From Ascaphus truei (taxonomy: Eukaryota; Chordata; Amphibia; Anura; Ascaphidae), in assembly GCA_036426205.1 (NCBI GenBank), contig CM071568.1, positions 36,195,499 through 36,259,498 of the forward strand: a stretch of 64,000 nt of DNA, given 5' to 3'. The stretch's first letter is position 1; each line of letters starts with the position of its first letter. Shown one piece after another: positions 10,950 to 22,640 of the stretch. The notes beneath the pieces were generated by a model, which was not told the origin of the DNA, made no database searches, and worked only from the letters and a program-made list of their open reading frames with translations. The position numbers and the translations under genes are program-made.

Positions 10950-13197
10950 TTGGATGGACACTGCTGAGAGAGACCTGGGTGCCCTGTGTTGTTTTCCAAA
11001 TTGTCCATTCCTTTTTTTGTGTCCACCATGTTGTCAAGTCTGGACTCGAGGTCACGACTGGGCCATGAAGTTGGGAGTGCACCCCTCCACATGTTGCGGT
11101 GTGCCGTGTCCCTGTAGATATTCCGTCACCAGATATACGAGTGGCCCTGGGGCAAACCCTCATCTCCAGGGGCTGCCCCCATAGCCGTGTAGATTTACAC
11201 TTGGAGGACGAAAGAATTGTTCCGTACTATGAGTTTTCGGGCAAGATATAAATGAAGGCCAGGGTCCGTCCAGCTTGTGGTTGGAAGAGTCGTCGGTGTC
11301 AGCTACTGTCTGTAGTGTACCCTGAGCTGCCAAAACGGATGAGCGCACGTGCTGCTGACTGCACACGGCACAGGAAAGAATTTGCAACAATCTGTCCGGG
11401 TTTGGCGCGAGAACCAAGCCCCGCCCCTGCAATGTGAGTGAGTCTGTGCAGAGCTAGACCACTCTCTTGTAGAAAGTGCCCCTCCTTCAGATTCCACCAG
11501 GGGGAGCAAGCCTTGCGATTTTCAACCAAACGTGGACGAGACAGACTGTAAGGGGGTACCACACATGTGTATGTGGCCTGGTATGTGCCAGGAGTGAAGC
11601 CCTTACACTAATGTGCACGTGCCTGAAAGCTTATGTCCAGGTAGCGAATGTTTTTAGCTACCGCTGGAGTACAAGACGGCGACGTGGACGGAGAGCTGAG
11701 CATTAGTATTTTAGCCCTACCTGTGACTGTTCTAGAGAGGCATTGGCGTGGGAGCCTAAGTGTGACTGTTGCGTGTGCCCGGTTATTGAAGCCTCTTGTG
11801 CCCCAGTTTGCAGAACCGCAGAGGACGAGGTTGAAGTTCCATCGGTGGCGATGGCCTACCGGCGACACCACTCCAGCGGTGATACAGAAGAGACGAGAAT
11901 CACAGGGTAAGTGTGATGTACTACCACCCCCTCTTATAGTGAATCCAGAGCCGACCATCACGTTGTGGTGATGCGCGCGGCGGACCACTCTAGTGAAATC
12001 AACGAACCACATATCTCGGCGGATGCGAGCCTGCTGTGGGCCGGTTGTCCCAAGGAAGTGTATCCTGATGTTGCTGCGGACCCTGCTGTGGGCCCGTGTG
12101 CCCTACAATGGCCTGTCCGTCTTATTCTATGGTACCATCGGTCCTAGAATGGGGACCAGTACTACCGACGACAAGTGTAGTTTGACTGCCCCAGTGGGTG
12201 TTGTGGGGTGAGCCCAGGGACCGTGGAGCATCATGTCTCCTTAAGTCTGGTCACCCGGGCGAAGGCTCCCCTACTGCATCGCGTCCTGCGGAGGGTGTCC
12301 TCCTTAGAAGGTAGCTAACCCAGTGGGGCGAACGGATATCGTATCACCGCCTATCATTCCAGAAGAGAGAGCCACTCGCCAGCCAAAGAGTGGTAAGGAT
12401 CCCCTTGCTCCCACAGGCTCCAATGGAGGTGGCCGTGAAAAGGCCCGAGTTACGGCTTCTGAACGGAGTATGAGCTCGTACGCTCCAACCCAAATGGTCC
12501 CAGGACTGGGATCCAATGCTCCCGAGTTTCAAGTCAGTGAGTGGACTGTCCCAGAAGTGTTGTGGACAGGTCCCCAGACGCCGAGTGGGAACTGACAGCA
12601 TCCCGAGGACCTGTTGGCCACCGGGAATCACCACAGTGGTAGGTATCAACCCTTACCCCTGCCGGGTGAACGAAACAGAGACTTTTGAGGAAAGCGACAT
12701 TGTCGCCAATTTTCGCTTCCCAGTGAAGCCTCAAAGTCCGTAGGGACAAGGATGTGGTAGGAAATTTTCTCTTGGAACCAAAGGGAACGCTCCAGTCACC
12801 ACGTAGTGGACTGCGGAAAGGTCCTGCCTCCTGGTCTATACCGCATCCAAGCCGCGGATGACCGGGTAAGGCCTGTTTAAAAGAGATGGGTGCTATTGTC
12901 CACCAGGGGGAGAAGTAGCGAAGAACCGTGACTGTACTCCAGAGTGTGCTCTTCAAAAGATTTTTCTGGGGGGGCTCACGACTGCAAAAGTGTGGTACCC
13001 CACACATGATCAGTTACGGGCACCCCACAAAGGTCATGCTCAGCTAGTCTCGGGTATAGTGGGAATTGTCATGTACTAGTTGTGTGAAGTCAAATGATAG
13101 TTGTATTTTCGGTGCAATGCATTTTGATTATATAACTCTTATGATCCGATTGATGTCGTTCCCCACGGGGACGTTGGGTTTTTAACCAGGGGGAGGA
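10950..13197 (+). pseudogene. Family A internal region 2 (gag-like ORF, broken)
   Basis: Same order as internal region 3: PNMA-like N-terminal domain (about 11030-11250), acidic and Pro/Ser-rich middle (11680-12520), then the C-terminal part up to the polypurine tract (AACCAGGGGGAGGA). Frames are chopped by many one-base indels. The four bases missing from copy 3 are present near 12497, so the frame SSYAPTQM...PEFQVSEWTVPEV runs on in this copy. The two amber codons seen in copy 3 are also present here. Confidence 0.75.
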
Positions 13198-14914
13198 TGT
13201 AGCCATGTCTCCCCATGCACTTCAGCACCCCCTCACCCTGCTGTCCGATCGCGGGGGCGCGCTCGTCCATGGCGCTACGTCGGCAGGGTAGAGGGCGGGT
13301 TAGGTCCGCTCGGGGGTTGCCGGGATGCGTTGCAGCCGTTGCCAAGGCGCAGCGCTCCCGGAGCTGGGCGGTAGGGCGCCGCCATTACCCCTTAGTTTGT
13401 TGATGCGCATTGTAGTCGCTCAGCGCAGGGCGAGACCCCAGGACAGGGCAAAGTTGCACGACAGCAGGGAAAGCCGAGGGGAGGTTAAGGAAGTCCTAGA
13501 TAGCTTACGCAGGTGCAGGAGAAGTAGGGAAAGCCCGCCAAGCCCTAGCCTACCAGGGAAGGCTCTGAGCTGGGACTACAGATCCCAAGAGCCTTTTGCG
13601 CGCCCCACCTGATGCAGGGAGACCAATAGGGCTTAAGTCTGTCCCTGCAAAAGAGATACATTTGCGTGCTTGCACGTTAGGTGTGAGTCAGAGACCGGAG
13701 CAGCCCAGGGAAGGAGGTAGGGTACAGGAGATGAGGGACTCCCGTGCTAGGCCAGCACCCCGGTCTGATGGTAGCTGAGTATCCTCTCGAGAGAGAGTGT
13801 TGCCAGGGACTGCTCTAGAGAGAGGGACCCTGTCACTCAGGTTAGTCCGTTGGAGCAAGGGAGAGGAAGGGCGCGGGAGCGAGTGCAGCTCGCGTCCCTA
13901 TAGGTACTCACACCCCAGATAGGCCCCAACCCCCCACTAGGGTAGTGGTTGGGTTTGTGAGGAGGCCAGATAGGGACGCTGCCATTTGTGTTAGAGTTCT
14001 GCCTTGTCAGAGTCACGTGTCGAGTGCTGTGGTTGATCTAGCATGCACACCTGTTGCACAGCACGTTGGTGCCAACATCCATGTGGTCACAGCTTGTTGC
14101 TGCAGGCGCTGGATTAGTGAGGCTTAGGACTTGGGAGTTAGGTTAGTGGGACAGGTCATTAACCCTGTAGGCCCCTAGGAGTTTCCCAAAGCCTCTAGGT
14201 TGCTGTGCTATAGGGACGGCTTATAGTATAGGCGTGCCACTAGATGATATAGGGACACAGGGCTGCTGCTGTTCTTTCTGTGACTGGTTCGGACCCACGT
14301 TGGGTCCGCAAGTAGACTATTCCAGAGTGGGACCGCCCTGACGGTCCACGTGCCAGGAGTTCGGTTGGAGGCATCGCCCGACTGATCCTTTGTGAAGTAT
14401 TGCTGACCCGAGCACCGGAGTGCTCGGCAGATATCTACAATACATAAGTGCACCACGGGCCCTTAGCTTAATTGTGACTGCGCAGTCACCCATGACTCTC
14501 GCAATGAGTGCGGGACATTGGGTGGGGTTTTTTGTGACACTGGGTGGGATCACGCTTGGTGTTGGGGAGACGTCCTGTGAGAAGTCACGGTTAGTGTGTC
14601 CTCGGAGAGGGAACAGGTTATATCAATGTGAGGTGTCATATGATGTATATAAAGGGATGGGTTAATATACATGCTGTCTATGTAATTATTGTGTTGTCCT
14701 GCGAGGAACCACTCCCCATCTGGTGGGAGCCATCGCAGGTGGAGGCGCTGCACCGAATGTAAGTGGTTGTCCAGAGTATAATTGCCCCAGATTCCCCGTG
14801 GCGGAAGCTCAGCCCTCCTGTGAGCCAACAGGTATAGCACCAAATACCGAGTAACATTATATGTTCCTGCACCCACACAGTATAATCTGCGATTGGGGTG
14901 GGAAATCCGTTACA
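13198..14914 (+). mobile_element. Family A LTR3
   Basis: Colinear with LTR4, from TGTAGCCATGTCTCCCC to TCCGTTACA, 1.72 kb. It is heavily marked by one- and two-base indels relative to LTR4 and is the noisiest of the four. Confidence 0.85.
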
Positions 14915-17198
14915 TTTGGAGGCACTGCTGAGAGAGACCTGGGGTGCCCTGTGTTTTTTTCCAAATTGTTCCATTCCTTTTTTTTGTGTCCACCATGTTT
15001 GTCAAGTCTGGACTCGAGGTCCACGACTGGGCCATGAAGTTGGGAGTGCCACCGCTCCACATGCTTGCGGTGTGCCGTGTCCCTGTAGATATTCCGTCAC
15101 CAGATATACGAGTGGCCCTGGGGCAAAACCCTCATCTCCAGGGGGCTGCCCCCATAGCCGTGGTAGATTTACACTTGGAGGACGAGAAGAATTGTTCCGT
15201 ACTAATGAGTTTCGGGCAAGATATAAATGAAGGCCAGGGTCCGTCCAGCTTGTGGTTGGAAGATTCGGTCGGTTCAGACTGTCCTGTAGTGTACCCTGAG
15301 CTGCCAAAACAGGAGAGCGCACGTGCTGCTGACTGCACGCCGGCACAGGAAAGAATTGCAACAATCTGTCCGGGTTTGGCGCGAGAACCTAAGCCCCGCC
15401 CCTGCAATGTGAGTGAGTCTGTGCAGAGCTAGACCCACTCTCTTGTAGAAAGTGCCCCTCCTTCAGATTCCACCAGGGGGAGCAAGCCTTGCGATTTTCA
15501 ACCAAACGTGGATGAGACAGACTGTAAGGGGGTACACCACAATGTGTATGTGGCCTGGTATGTGCCAGGAGTGAAAGCCCTTACACTAATGTGCACGTGC
15601 CTGCAAAAAGCTTATGTCCAGGGAGCCGACCTGTTTTAGCTACCGCTGGAGTGCAAGACCGGCACAGTGGACGGAGAGCTGAGCATACAGTATTTTAGCC
15701 CTACCTGTGACTGTTCTAGAGAGGCATTGGCGTGGGAGCCTAAGTGTGACTGTTGCGGTGCCCGGTTATTGAAGCCTATTGTGCCCCAGTTTGCAGAACC
15801 AGCAGAGGACGAGGTTGAAGTTCCATCGGTGGCGATGCGCCTACCGGCGAACCACTCCAGCGGTGATACAGAAGAGACAGAGGAATCACAGGGTAAGGTG
15901 TGTATACCCCCACCCTCTTTTAGTGAATCCAGCGACCAATCACTTGTGGTGATGCGCCTGCCGGCGGACCACTCTAGTGAAATCAACGAACACACTATCT
16001 CGGCGGATGCAGAGCCTGCTGTGGGCCCGTGTGCCCTAGAGGAAGTGTATCCTGATGTTGTGGACCCTGCTGTGGGCCCGTGTGCCCTACAATGGCCTGT
16101 CCGGCTTATTCCTATGGTACCATCGGTCCTAGAATGGGGACCAGTACCTACCGACGACAAGGGTGAGTTGACTGCCCCAGGGGTGTTGGGGGTGAGCCTC
16201 CAGGTGACCGCGGAGCATCATGGCTCCTTAAGTCTGGTCACCCGGGCGAAGGGCTCCCCTCTGCATCGCGTCCTGGCGGAGGTGTCCTCCTTAGAAGGTA
16301 GCTACCCAGTGGGGCGAACGGATCAGTATCCACCGCCTATCATTCCAGAAGAAGAGAAGCCCATCGCCAGCCAGCAGAGTGGTAAGGAACCCCCTTGCTC
16401 CCCACAGGCTCCAATGGAGGTGGCCGTGAAAAAGGCCCGAGTTACGGCTTCTGAACGGAGTATGAGCTCGTACGCTCCAACCCAAATGGAGGACTGGGAT
16501 CCAATGCTCCCGAGTTCCAAGTCAGTGAGTGGACTGTCCCAGAAGTGTTGTGGACAGGTCCCCAGACAGCCGAGGTGGGAACTGACAGCGTCCCCGAGGA
16601 CCTGTTGGCCACTGGGAATCACCGCAGTGGTAAGGTATCAACCCTTTACCCCCTGCCGGGTGAAACAGAGACTTTGAGGAAAGCGACATTGTCCAATTTT
16701 CGCTTCCCAGTGGAAGCCTCGAAAGTCCGTAGGGACAAGGACTGTGTAGTGAAAATTTTCTCCTTGGAACCCAAAGAGGAACGCTCCAGTCACCACGTAG
16801 TGGACCGCGGGAAAGGTCCTGGCCTCCTGGTCTACCGCATCCAAGCCGCGGATGACCGGGTAAAGGCCTGCTTAAGAGACATGGTGCTATTCCGTCCACC
16901 AGGGGGAGGAAGTAGCGAAGAACCAGTGACTGTCACTCCAGAGTGTGCTCTTCAAAAGATTTTTCTGGGGGAGGCTCACGGACGCAAAAGTGAGGTACCC
17001 CCACATGATCAGTTACGGGCACCCCACAAAAGGTCTCAGCTAGTCTCGGGTATAGTATGGGAATTGTCATGTACCATGTTGTGTGAAGTCAAAATGATAA
17101 GTTGTATTTTCGGTGCAATGCATTTTGATTATATAACTCTTATGCCGATTGATGTCGTTCCCCAAGCGGGGACGTTGGGTTTTTAACCAGGGGGAGGA
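14915..17198 (+). mobile_element. Family A internal region 3 (best copy)
   Basis: It begins with the primer-binding-like site TTTGGAGGCACTGCTGAGAG and ends with the polypurine tract AACCAGGGGGAGGA next to LTR4. Its 2.28 kb holds one gag-like reading frame and nothing that resembles protease, RT, RNase H or integrase. The element is therefore non-autonomous, like plant TR-GAG elements (LTRs plus gag only). Confidence 0.8.
14995..17186 (+). pseudogene. PNMA-like gag protein of family A (interrupted)
   Basis: The start chosen is ATG at 14995 in a good Kozak context (CCACCATG). The first ~75 residues (VHDWAMKLGV, LAVCRVPVDI, DIRVAL, LEDEKNCSVLMSF) follow the RRM-like N-terminal domain of PNMA (paraneoplastic Ma) proteins, which descend from Ty3/gypsy gag. 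The same frame runs to 16677 with two in-frame TAG codons (15430-15432, 15637-15639). The middle is acidic and repeats the block MRLPA(N/D)HSS and the phrase AVGPCAL. The C-terminal part lies in another frame (16545-17186), because this copy lacks four bases near 16489 that copies 1 and 2 have. It ends QAGTLGF next to the polypurine tract. The PNMA link is by eye. The C-terminal part matches nothing I know. Confidence 0.55.
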
Positions 17199-18950
17199 TG
17201 TAGCCATGTCTCCCCAGCACTTCAGCACCCCCTCACCCTGCTGCCGATCGCGGGGGCCGCCGCATCCAATGGCGCTCCGTCCGGCGATGGCAGGGGAGAG
17301 GGCGGTCAGGTCCCGGCTCGGGGGTTGCCGGGGATGCGTGCAGCCGGTTGCCAAGGCCGCAGCGCTCCCGGAGCTGGGCGGTAAGGGCGCCGCCATTACC
17401 CCTTAGTTCGCGCATGCGCAGTAGTCGCGCATGCGCAGGGCGAGCCCCAGAGACAGGGCAAAGTTGCACGAGAGCAGGGAAAGCCGAGGGGAGGTTAAGG
17501 AAGCCTAGGATAGCTTGCGCAGGTGCAGGAGAAGTAGGGAAAAGCCCGCCAAGCCCTAGCCTACCAGGGAAGGCTCTGAGCTGGGACTACAGATCCCAAG
17601 AGCCTTTGCGCGCCCCACGTGATGCCAGGGAGCCAATAGGGCTTAAGCTGTCCCTGCAAAAGAGATACATTTTGCGTGCTTGCACCACGTTAGGTGTGAG
17701 TCAGAGACCGGAGCAGCCCAGGGAAGGAGGTAGGGTACAGGAGAGAGGGACTCCCTGTGCTAGGCCAGCACCCCCAGGGTCTGAGGTAGCTGAGTATCCT
17801 CTGAGAGAGAGTGTTGCCAGGGACTGCTCTAGAGAGAGGGACCCTGTCACTCAGGTTAGTCCGTTGGAGCAGGGGAGAAGGAAGGGCGCGGGGAGCGAGT
17901 GCAGCTCCTGCGGCCCTATAGGTACCCACACCCCAGATAGGCCCCAACCCCCCACTAGGGTAGTGGGTAATTGCTGAGGGAGGCCCAAGATAGGGACGCT
18001 GCCCTTTGTGTTAGAGTGCTGCCTTGTCAGAGTCACGGCTGTCAGTGCTGTGAGGTCTGACAGGCAGGCACCTTGTTGCACAGCACGTTGGCTGCCAACA
18101 TCCAGTGGGTCACAGCTTGTTGCTGCAGGCGCTGGGATTAGTGAGGCTTAGGGGACTTGGAGAGTTAGGGGAGTGGGACAGGTCATTAACCCCTGTAGGC
18201 CCCTAGGAGTTTCCCCAAAGCCTCTACAGGTTGCTGTGCTATAGGGACGGCTTATAGTATAGTGCGTGCCACTTAGATAGATAGGGACACAGCGGCTGCT
18301 GCTGTTCCTGTGACGCGGTTCGGACCCACGTTGGGGTCCGCAGAGACTATTCCAGAGTGGGACCGCCCTGACGGTCCACGTGCCAGGAGTTCGGTTGGAG
18401 GCATCGCCCGACTGATCCTTTGTGAAGTATTGCTGACCCGAGCACCGGAGTGCTCGGCAGATATCTACAATACATAAGTGCACCACCGGGCCCTTAGCTT
18501 AATTGTGACTGCGCAGTCACCCATTGACTCTCTGCAAGAGTGCGGGACATTGGGTGGGGTTCTTTGGACACTGGGTGGGATCACCTGGTGTTGGGGAAGC
18601 GTCCTGCGAGGCGTCACGGTTAGTGTCTCCTCGTGAGAGGGACACAGGTTATTATCAATGTGAGGTGTCATATGCATGTTAGTAAAAGGTTATGGTTAAT
18701 ATACATGCTGTCTATGTAATTATTGTGTTGTCCTGCGAAGAACCACTCCCCATCTGGTGGGAGCCATCGCAGGTGGAGGCGCTGCACCAAATGTAAGTGG
18801 TTGTCCAGAGTATAATTGCCCCAGGTTCCCTGTGGCGGAAGCTCAGCCCTCCTGTGAGCCAACAGGTATAGCACCAAATACCGAGTAACATTATATGTTC
18901 CTGCACCCACACAGTATAATCTGCAATTGGTGGGGGGGAAACCCGTTACA
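17199..18950 (+). mobile_element. Family A LTR4 (3' outer LTR)
   Basis: The cleanest LTR of the array, from TGTAGCCATGTCTCCCC to ACCCGTTACA, followed directly by the TATG target duplication and no primer-binding site. That marks the 3' end of the array. CGCATGCGCA occurs twice near 17410-17440. I see no AATAAA in it. Confidence 0.88.
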
Positions 18951-18954
18951 TATG

Positions 18955-19774
18955 TATAGCTAAAGTGTAATACAGACAATCCTTACTTTTATCAAGGTGA
19001 TCTGATTTTAATTGTAATGTGGGATAAAGTAGAAATATGTATTGTTTATACATATTTTTATTTTCCTGAAAGAGAAGGCTTAGAAAAGTTGTATTGCATA
19101 CGAGGCTACCTTGGTAATTAGGTTGGAATCAAATAAGGAATGAGAACTTAAGGACAACATGGTTCCTGGAAAGTGAAGCACATTGTGTACACTCAGCCTT
19201 ATAAAACCAAGGGGCAGATAGATTGAAAGAGCACAGCTGGTCATTAGAATTCAGTAGATTCCACATTGTGGACCATTAGCCTAGAATGTTATGGTTCACT
19301 GAAGCAATGACAGATTTTAGACTGAAATTAGGTAAATACTGTAGAAAAAGTGGCATTTAATGGGAATAGTAATAAGAAGAATGAGGGAGAGGAAAGAAAG
19401 GTCATCTAATACAGATGGCCAAATGTGTCCATAGTTTTGCAGTTATTTTTTTTAAATAAAATAAAAAATATAACAAAAACCTGCAAATATTTAGAAGTAC
19501 GTTTTATGGCGAAAAACAAACCGTGTGTCAATATGATGTAGGGTCATTATGCACTGTTTTTTTTCTGCTAAACTATGCCAATTCAGTGCTATCACATTTG
19601 GAAGAATAACACATTTTATTTATTTATTTAAATACATTTCTTTAATTAGAGAGAGAAAGGGCAGGGGAACGAGGAGTTGTTTTGACCCACCTGCCATGAA
19701 ACTAGGAAGGAATGTTTCCACCTTTAGAGGTTCAGTTAGCACAGCAGCTACAACAGCATCAGTACTGATAGATG
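18955..19774. other. AT-rich flank without recognisable genes
   Basis: Unique-looking AT-rich sequence between the array and the next LTR. I see no domain, RNA gene or repeat boundary. Confidence 0.4.
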
Positions 19775-20158
19775 TGTAGTGCACTTTCCCCCACCCACTT
19801 GGAGGATGTGTGGCTACGTTGTGTGTGGTACGATACCTGTGGCTCACAGGAGGTCTGAGCCTCTGCTGCAGGGAGCCTGGGGTGTATTCTGGTCCGGTGT
19901 TCTTCAGCGCCTCCATCTGTAACGGATTCTACTGTGTGAAATTACCCATTACAGGACCTATATACATATACAATAACCACACACAATGGGTAAAAACATA
20001 AATTAATACATTACTACAGAACGATAGTATGACTACTGGTTACAGCCTATCCACCAGGCCTCGCACGGCCGTAACCACCAGCCCAGTGTCCCATACACTT
20101 GTTCACAGTCCCCACAGTACATGACGGGGCCCTCGTGCACCAACCACTCTAGTGTCCA

Positions 20159-20762
20159 TGTAACAGGGGACTTATCCCTGTTCACAAAGGTGCCTCTAAT
20201 CCAGCAGTGTGGTGGTTAACTGCTGGTAGCAAATTAACTAGCACCACCTGCCTGATTACAGGTAGTAGAAAAAGCCTGCCTTTGAGAGAGGAAGTAAATC
20301 CTCCCTAGCTCTGACTGAGAGCTAACCTTTGGAGAGACAGAGCAGAGGTTCTTGAGTCCCAGGAGAGAGATGACAAAAGAAACAGATCTCTGGAGCTGAC
20401 GGTCTTGAGCTCTGCACAGCAGAGCTGAATTCAAGACACAGGAAAACTACTACACCTGAAGCTGGAACCAGGAGTGAGATTTTCCCCAAGAAACAGATAA
20501 GACTTTTATTCCTAAGAGATGCTTATATCGCTTATTTCATGTTATATGTTTTGCGGCTACGAGAAACTGCTTGACTAAGGAGATGTTAATGTATTGCATA
20601 GTTTTTCACTTGAAACACTACCAAGTGAATAGAAGCTTTGTCCCCCCCCACCCCCCCTGTGTTGGATAATTTTCCTGATGAAAAGGAAACGGCACAAAAA
20701 AGCCTGTTTATTTCACCATTAGAAAAGCATCCTAATTGTGTACCTCTGTGAATCCGTCCACA
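20159..20762 (+). mobile_element. 5' LTR of element D
   Basis: Starts TGTAACAGGGGACTTATCCC and ends GTCCACA. It pairs with 23796-24395 along its whole length. The polyadenylation signal of the 3' copy is changed here (CACAAAAAAGCC). Confidence 0.85.
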
Positions 20763-21689
20763 TATGTGTCCGATGGGACAAGAGGTGTCTTTGTAGTTAA
20801 AAAGGCCGGAGAGTTTTATGTGAAATTTTTGTTATGTTTTTGCCTACAAACAAGTCTAAGAAACTAAAAAAAAAAAAAAAAAAAAAAACCTCATGCAGCA
20901 GAGATTAGAAATAAAGGTCACACCGCATAGGGCTACCAGCGGTGGAATAGAGTGAGTATTTGCAGAAAAGTGTGAAAATTGATACAAGACTGTGTGAAGC
21001 AAGGGAATTTTTAGCAAACAAATGACTGAGTGTAAAATTGCCCTATAAAGAAAAAGGTTTTTCAAAGCCAATTGCTGAGTGTTGAGTCCACGCAAAGAAT
21101 GTTTTTTTTTCCTGACAGTAAAAAAGTAGCTCCTATCTTTGGGAGCAAAACAGACACCCAGAGTGTGAAGTGTGAATGCCAAAATACCCAAAGATGAGAC
21201 TGAAAATTAGTGAAATCAGGCAGGAAAACCAAATTCTGTTTGGTGAAGCGGAGGGATGACACCTAGCCAAATAATGGTGTTAGCAATACCTTTTACTAGC
21301 ACTGCACAATCTTGTATACTGATAAGAAGAAATGCATGCATAGTACTGCTGATATTGAAAAAAAATACCCAGAAAGAAAAGGCTACAGAGATGCCTGTGA
21401 GAGCTACGACCTCTACAAGCAAAATATGCCATCTGTAGGACTACCACAATTGGGGGTTCTAGCAAATACCGTGGCAACAGCTGAAATAGCGCCTCCTGAG
21501 GTCAGGAAGAAAATGACACCTGAAGCCTAAAAATGGAGGACAAGATGCAGCGTTCCGTAAGTGAACCCTACCCCACGGAAGAGTGGCCTTCAGTCCATAA
21601 AGAGGAAGACATCTCTTACAGGGAACCCAAACCGAGTCCACACCACAAAACACCCAAGAAAGGTGGGGGTGCCTGAACTCGGCATGAAC

Positions 21690-22640
21690 AGAAAAGGCCG
21701 CTCCCTTTGATGACGATGATCAGCAGGAGACAGAGCGGGAGCAGTGGATCACCGAATATTTCTGTCAGCTCAAGCAGCTGCAAGAAAAGCCTGGCGTATA
21801 TATGAAGCTGCTAAAATTTCAAACGAAGATGGAGACCCCAATATCCCTAAAGGGACCGGTGTCATCCAAATCAAAAAGGCGGAAAAAAGAAAAAGAAAAG
21901 CGGTTTTCAATTACCGTGGAAGTAACAGATACGTCGCAGATCCTGTGGCGGAAAAGGGGGACCGAATTGCCCTGCAGCTTAGAGAAAATGGAGAATTCGT
22001 CCCACGGTTTAACTGAAATATCCAGAGGGCCCAATGCAGAAATGTGTACCCAAAGAAGTGTCTGTCCGGTGCCAACAGTGATGAACCCTCAACCAGTCAT
22101 CCCAGGGAAGTGGAGCCGGAAAGGAAGTGAGTGACGATCCTTGACCACCTGAAGACGCCCTAATATTGCAGGCAGACTGTGATTTGCTCTGTGAAGATTG
22201 GAAAGGGAGAGAAAAAATAATGCTACAGAAGACTGTGCTCGCAATTACTCTTACGCGGCCAGGACAGAATTGGACGATTCAAGATGAGCTAGATAACTGC
22301 AATGCTGCTATTTCCGCCATGGATAAAAAGCAGAGCCAATCTGATAAATGTGGGCTACGCTCAAGCGTGAAGTATGAGGAGGCATTGAAGCAGATGAGAG
22401 TCTTCCAGCAAGAGGATCACACTCTTCGCATAGAGCTGAATGCCTCACAACAGCGAGGTCAACAGTGTCCAGATAGAGGTGGCGTAGCTCAGAGAGGTTC
22501 AGACACTCCACAGAGCACTGGAGCTATCATCATGAGACCAACAGCTGCCGCACAGACCTGGAAGTTTCCAGAAAGGAACTACACGTGTCTCACGGAGGAG
22601 TCTGGACATTCAAGGAAAATATCCTACATTTAACTTAGAT
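21690..22640 (+). pseudogene. Coiled-coil gag-like frames of element D
   Basis: Two main frames remain. The first (about 21709-22134) opens with an Asp-rich stretch, then TEREQWITEY and QLKQLQEK, followed by a very basic run (SKRRKKEKEKR) near 21870. The second (22166-22633) is polar with heptad-like Leu/Met/Val spacing. From 22640 to 23500 the sequence stays purine-rich and codes short Glu/Lys/Leu-rich fragments in several frames. This fits a long coiled-coil gag-type protein, now broken. No zinc knuckle or enzyme motif is visible. Confidence 0.4.

Larger units (their letters stand above)
5943..18954 (+). mobile_element. Tandem LTR-retroelement array, family A
   Basis: Four LTRs alternate with three internal regions, all on the plus strand: LTR1 5947-8170, internal 8171-9217, LTR2 9218-10949, internal 10950-13197, LTR3 13198-14914, internal 14915-17198, LTR4 17199-18950. 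The array is flanked once by TATG (5943-5946 and 18951-18954), a 4-bp target duplication. That fits one insertion later expanded by LTR-LTR recombination, or an assembly expansion. Each inner LTR is followed by a primer-binding-like site, and each LTR after the first is preceded by a polypurine tract. No protease, RT or integrase occurs in any internal region. Confidence 0.85.

Noticed and set aside
20674..20692. CTGATGA followed by GAAA in LTR D as a hammerhead core
   Set aside because: Only four bases lie between the two words, leaving no stem II, and no stem I or cleavage site can be drawn.
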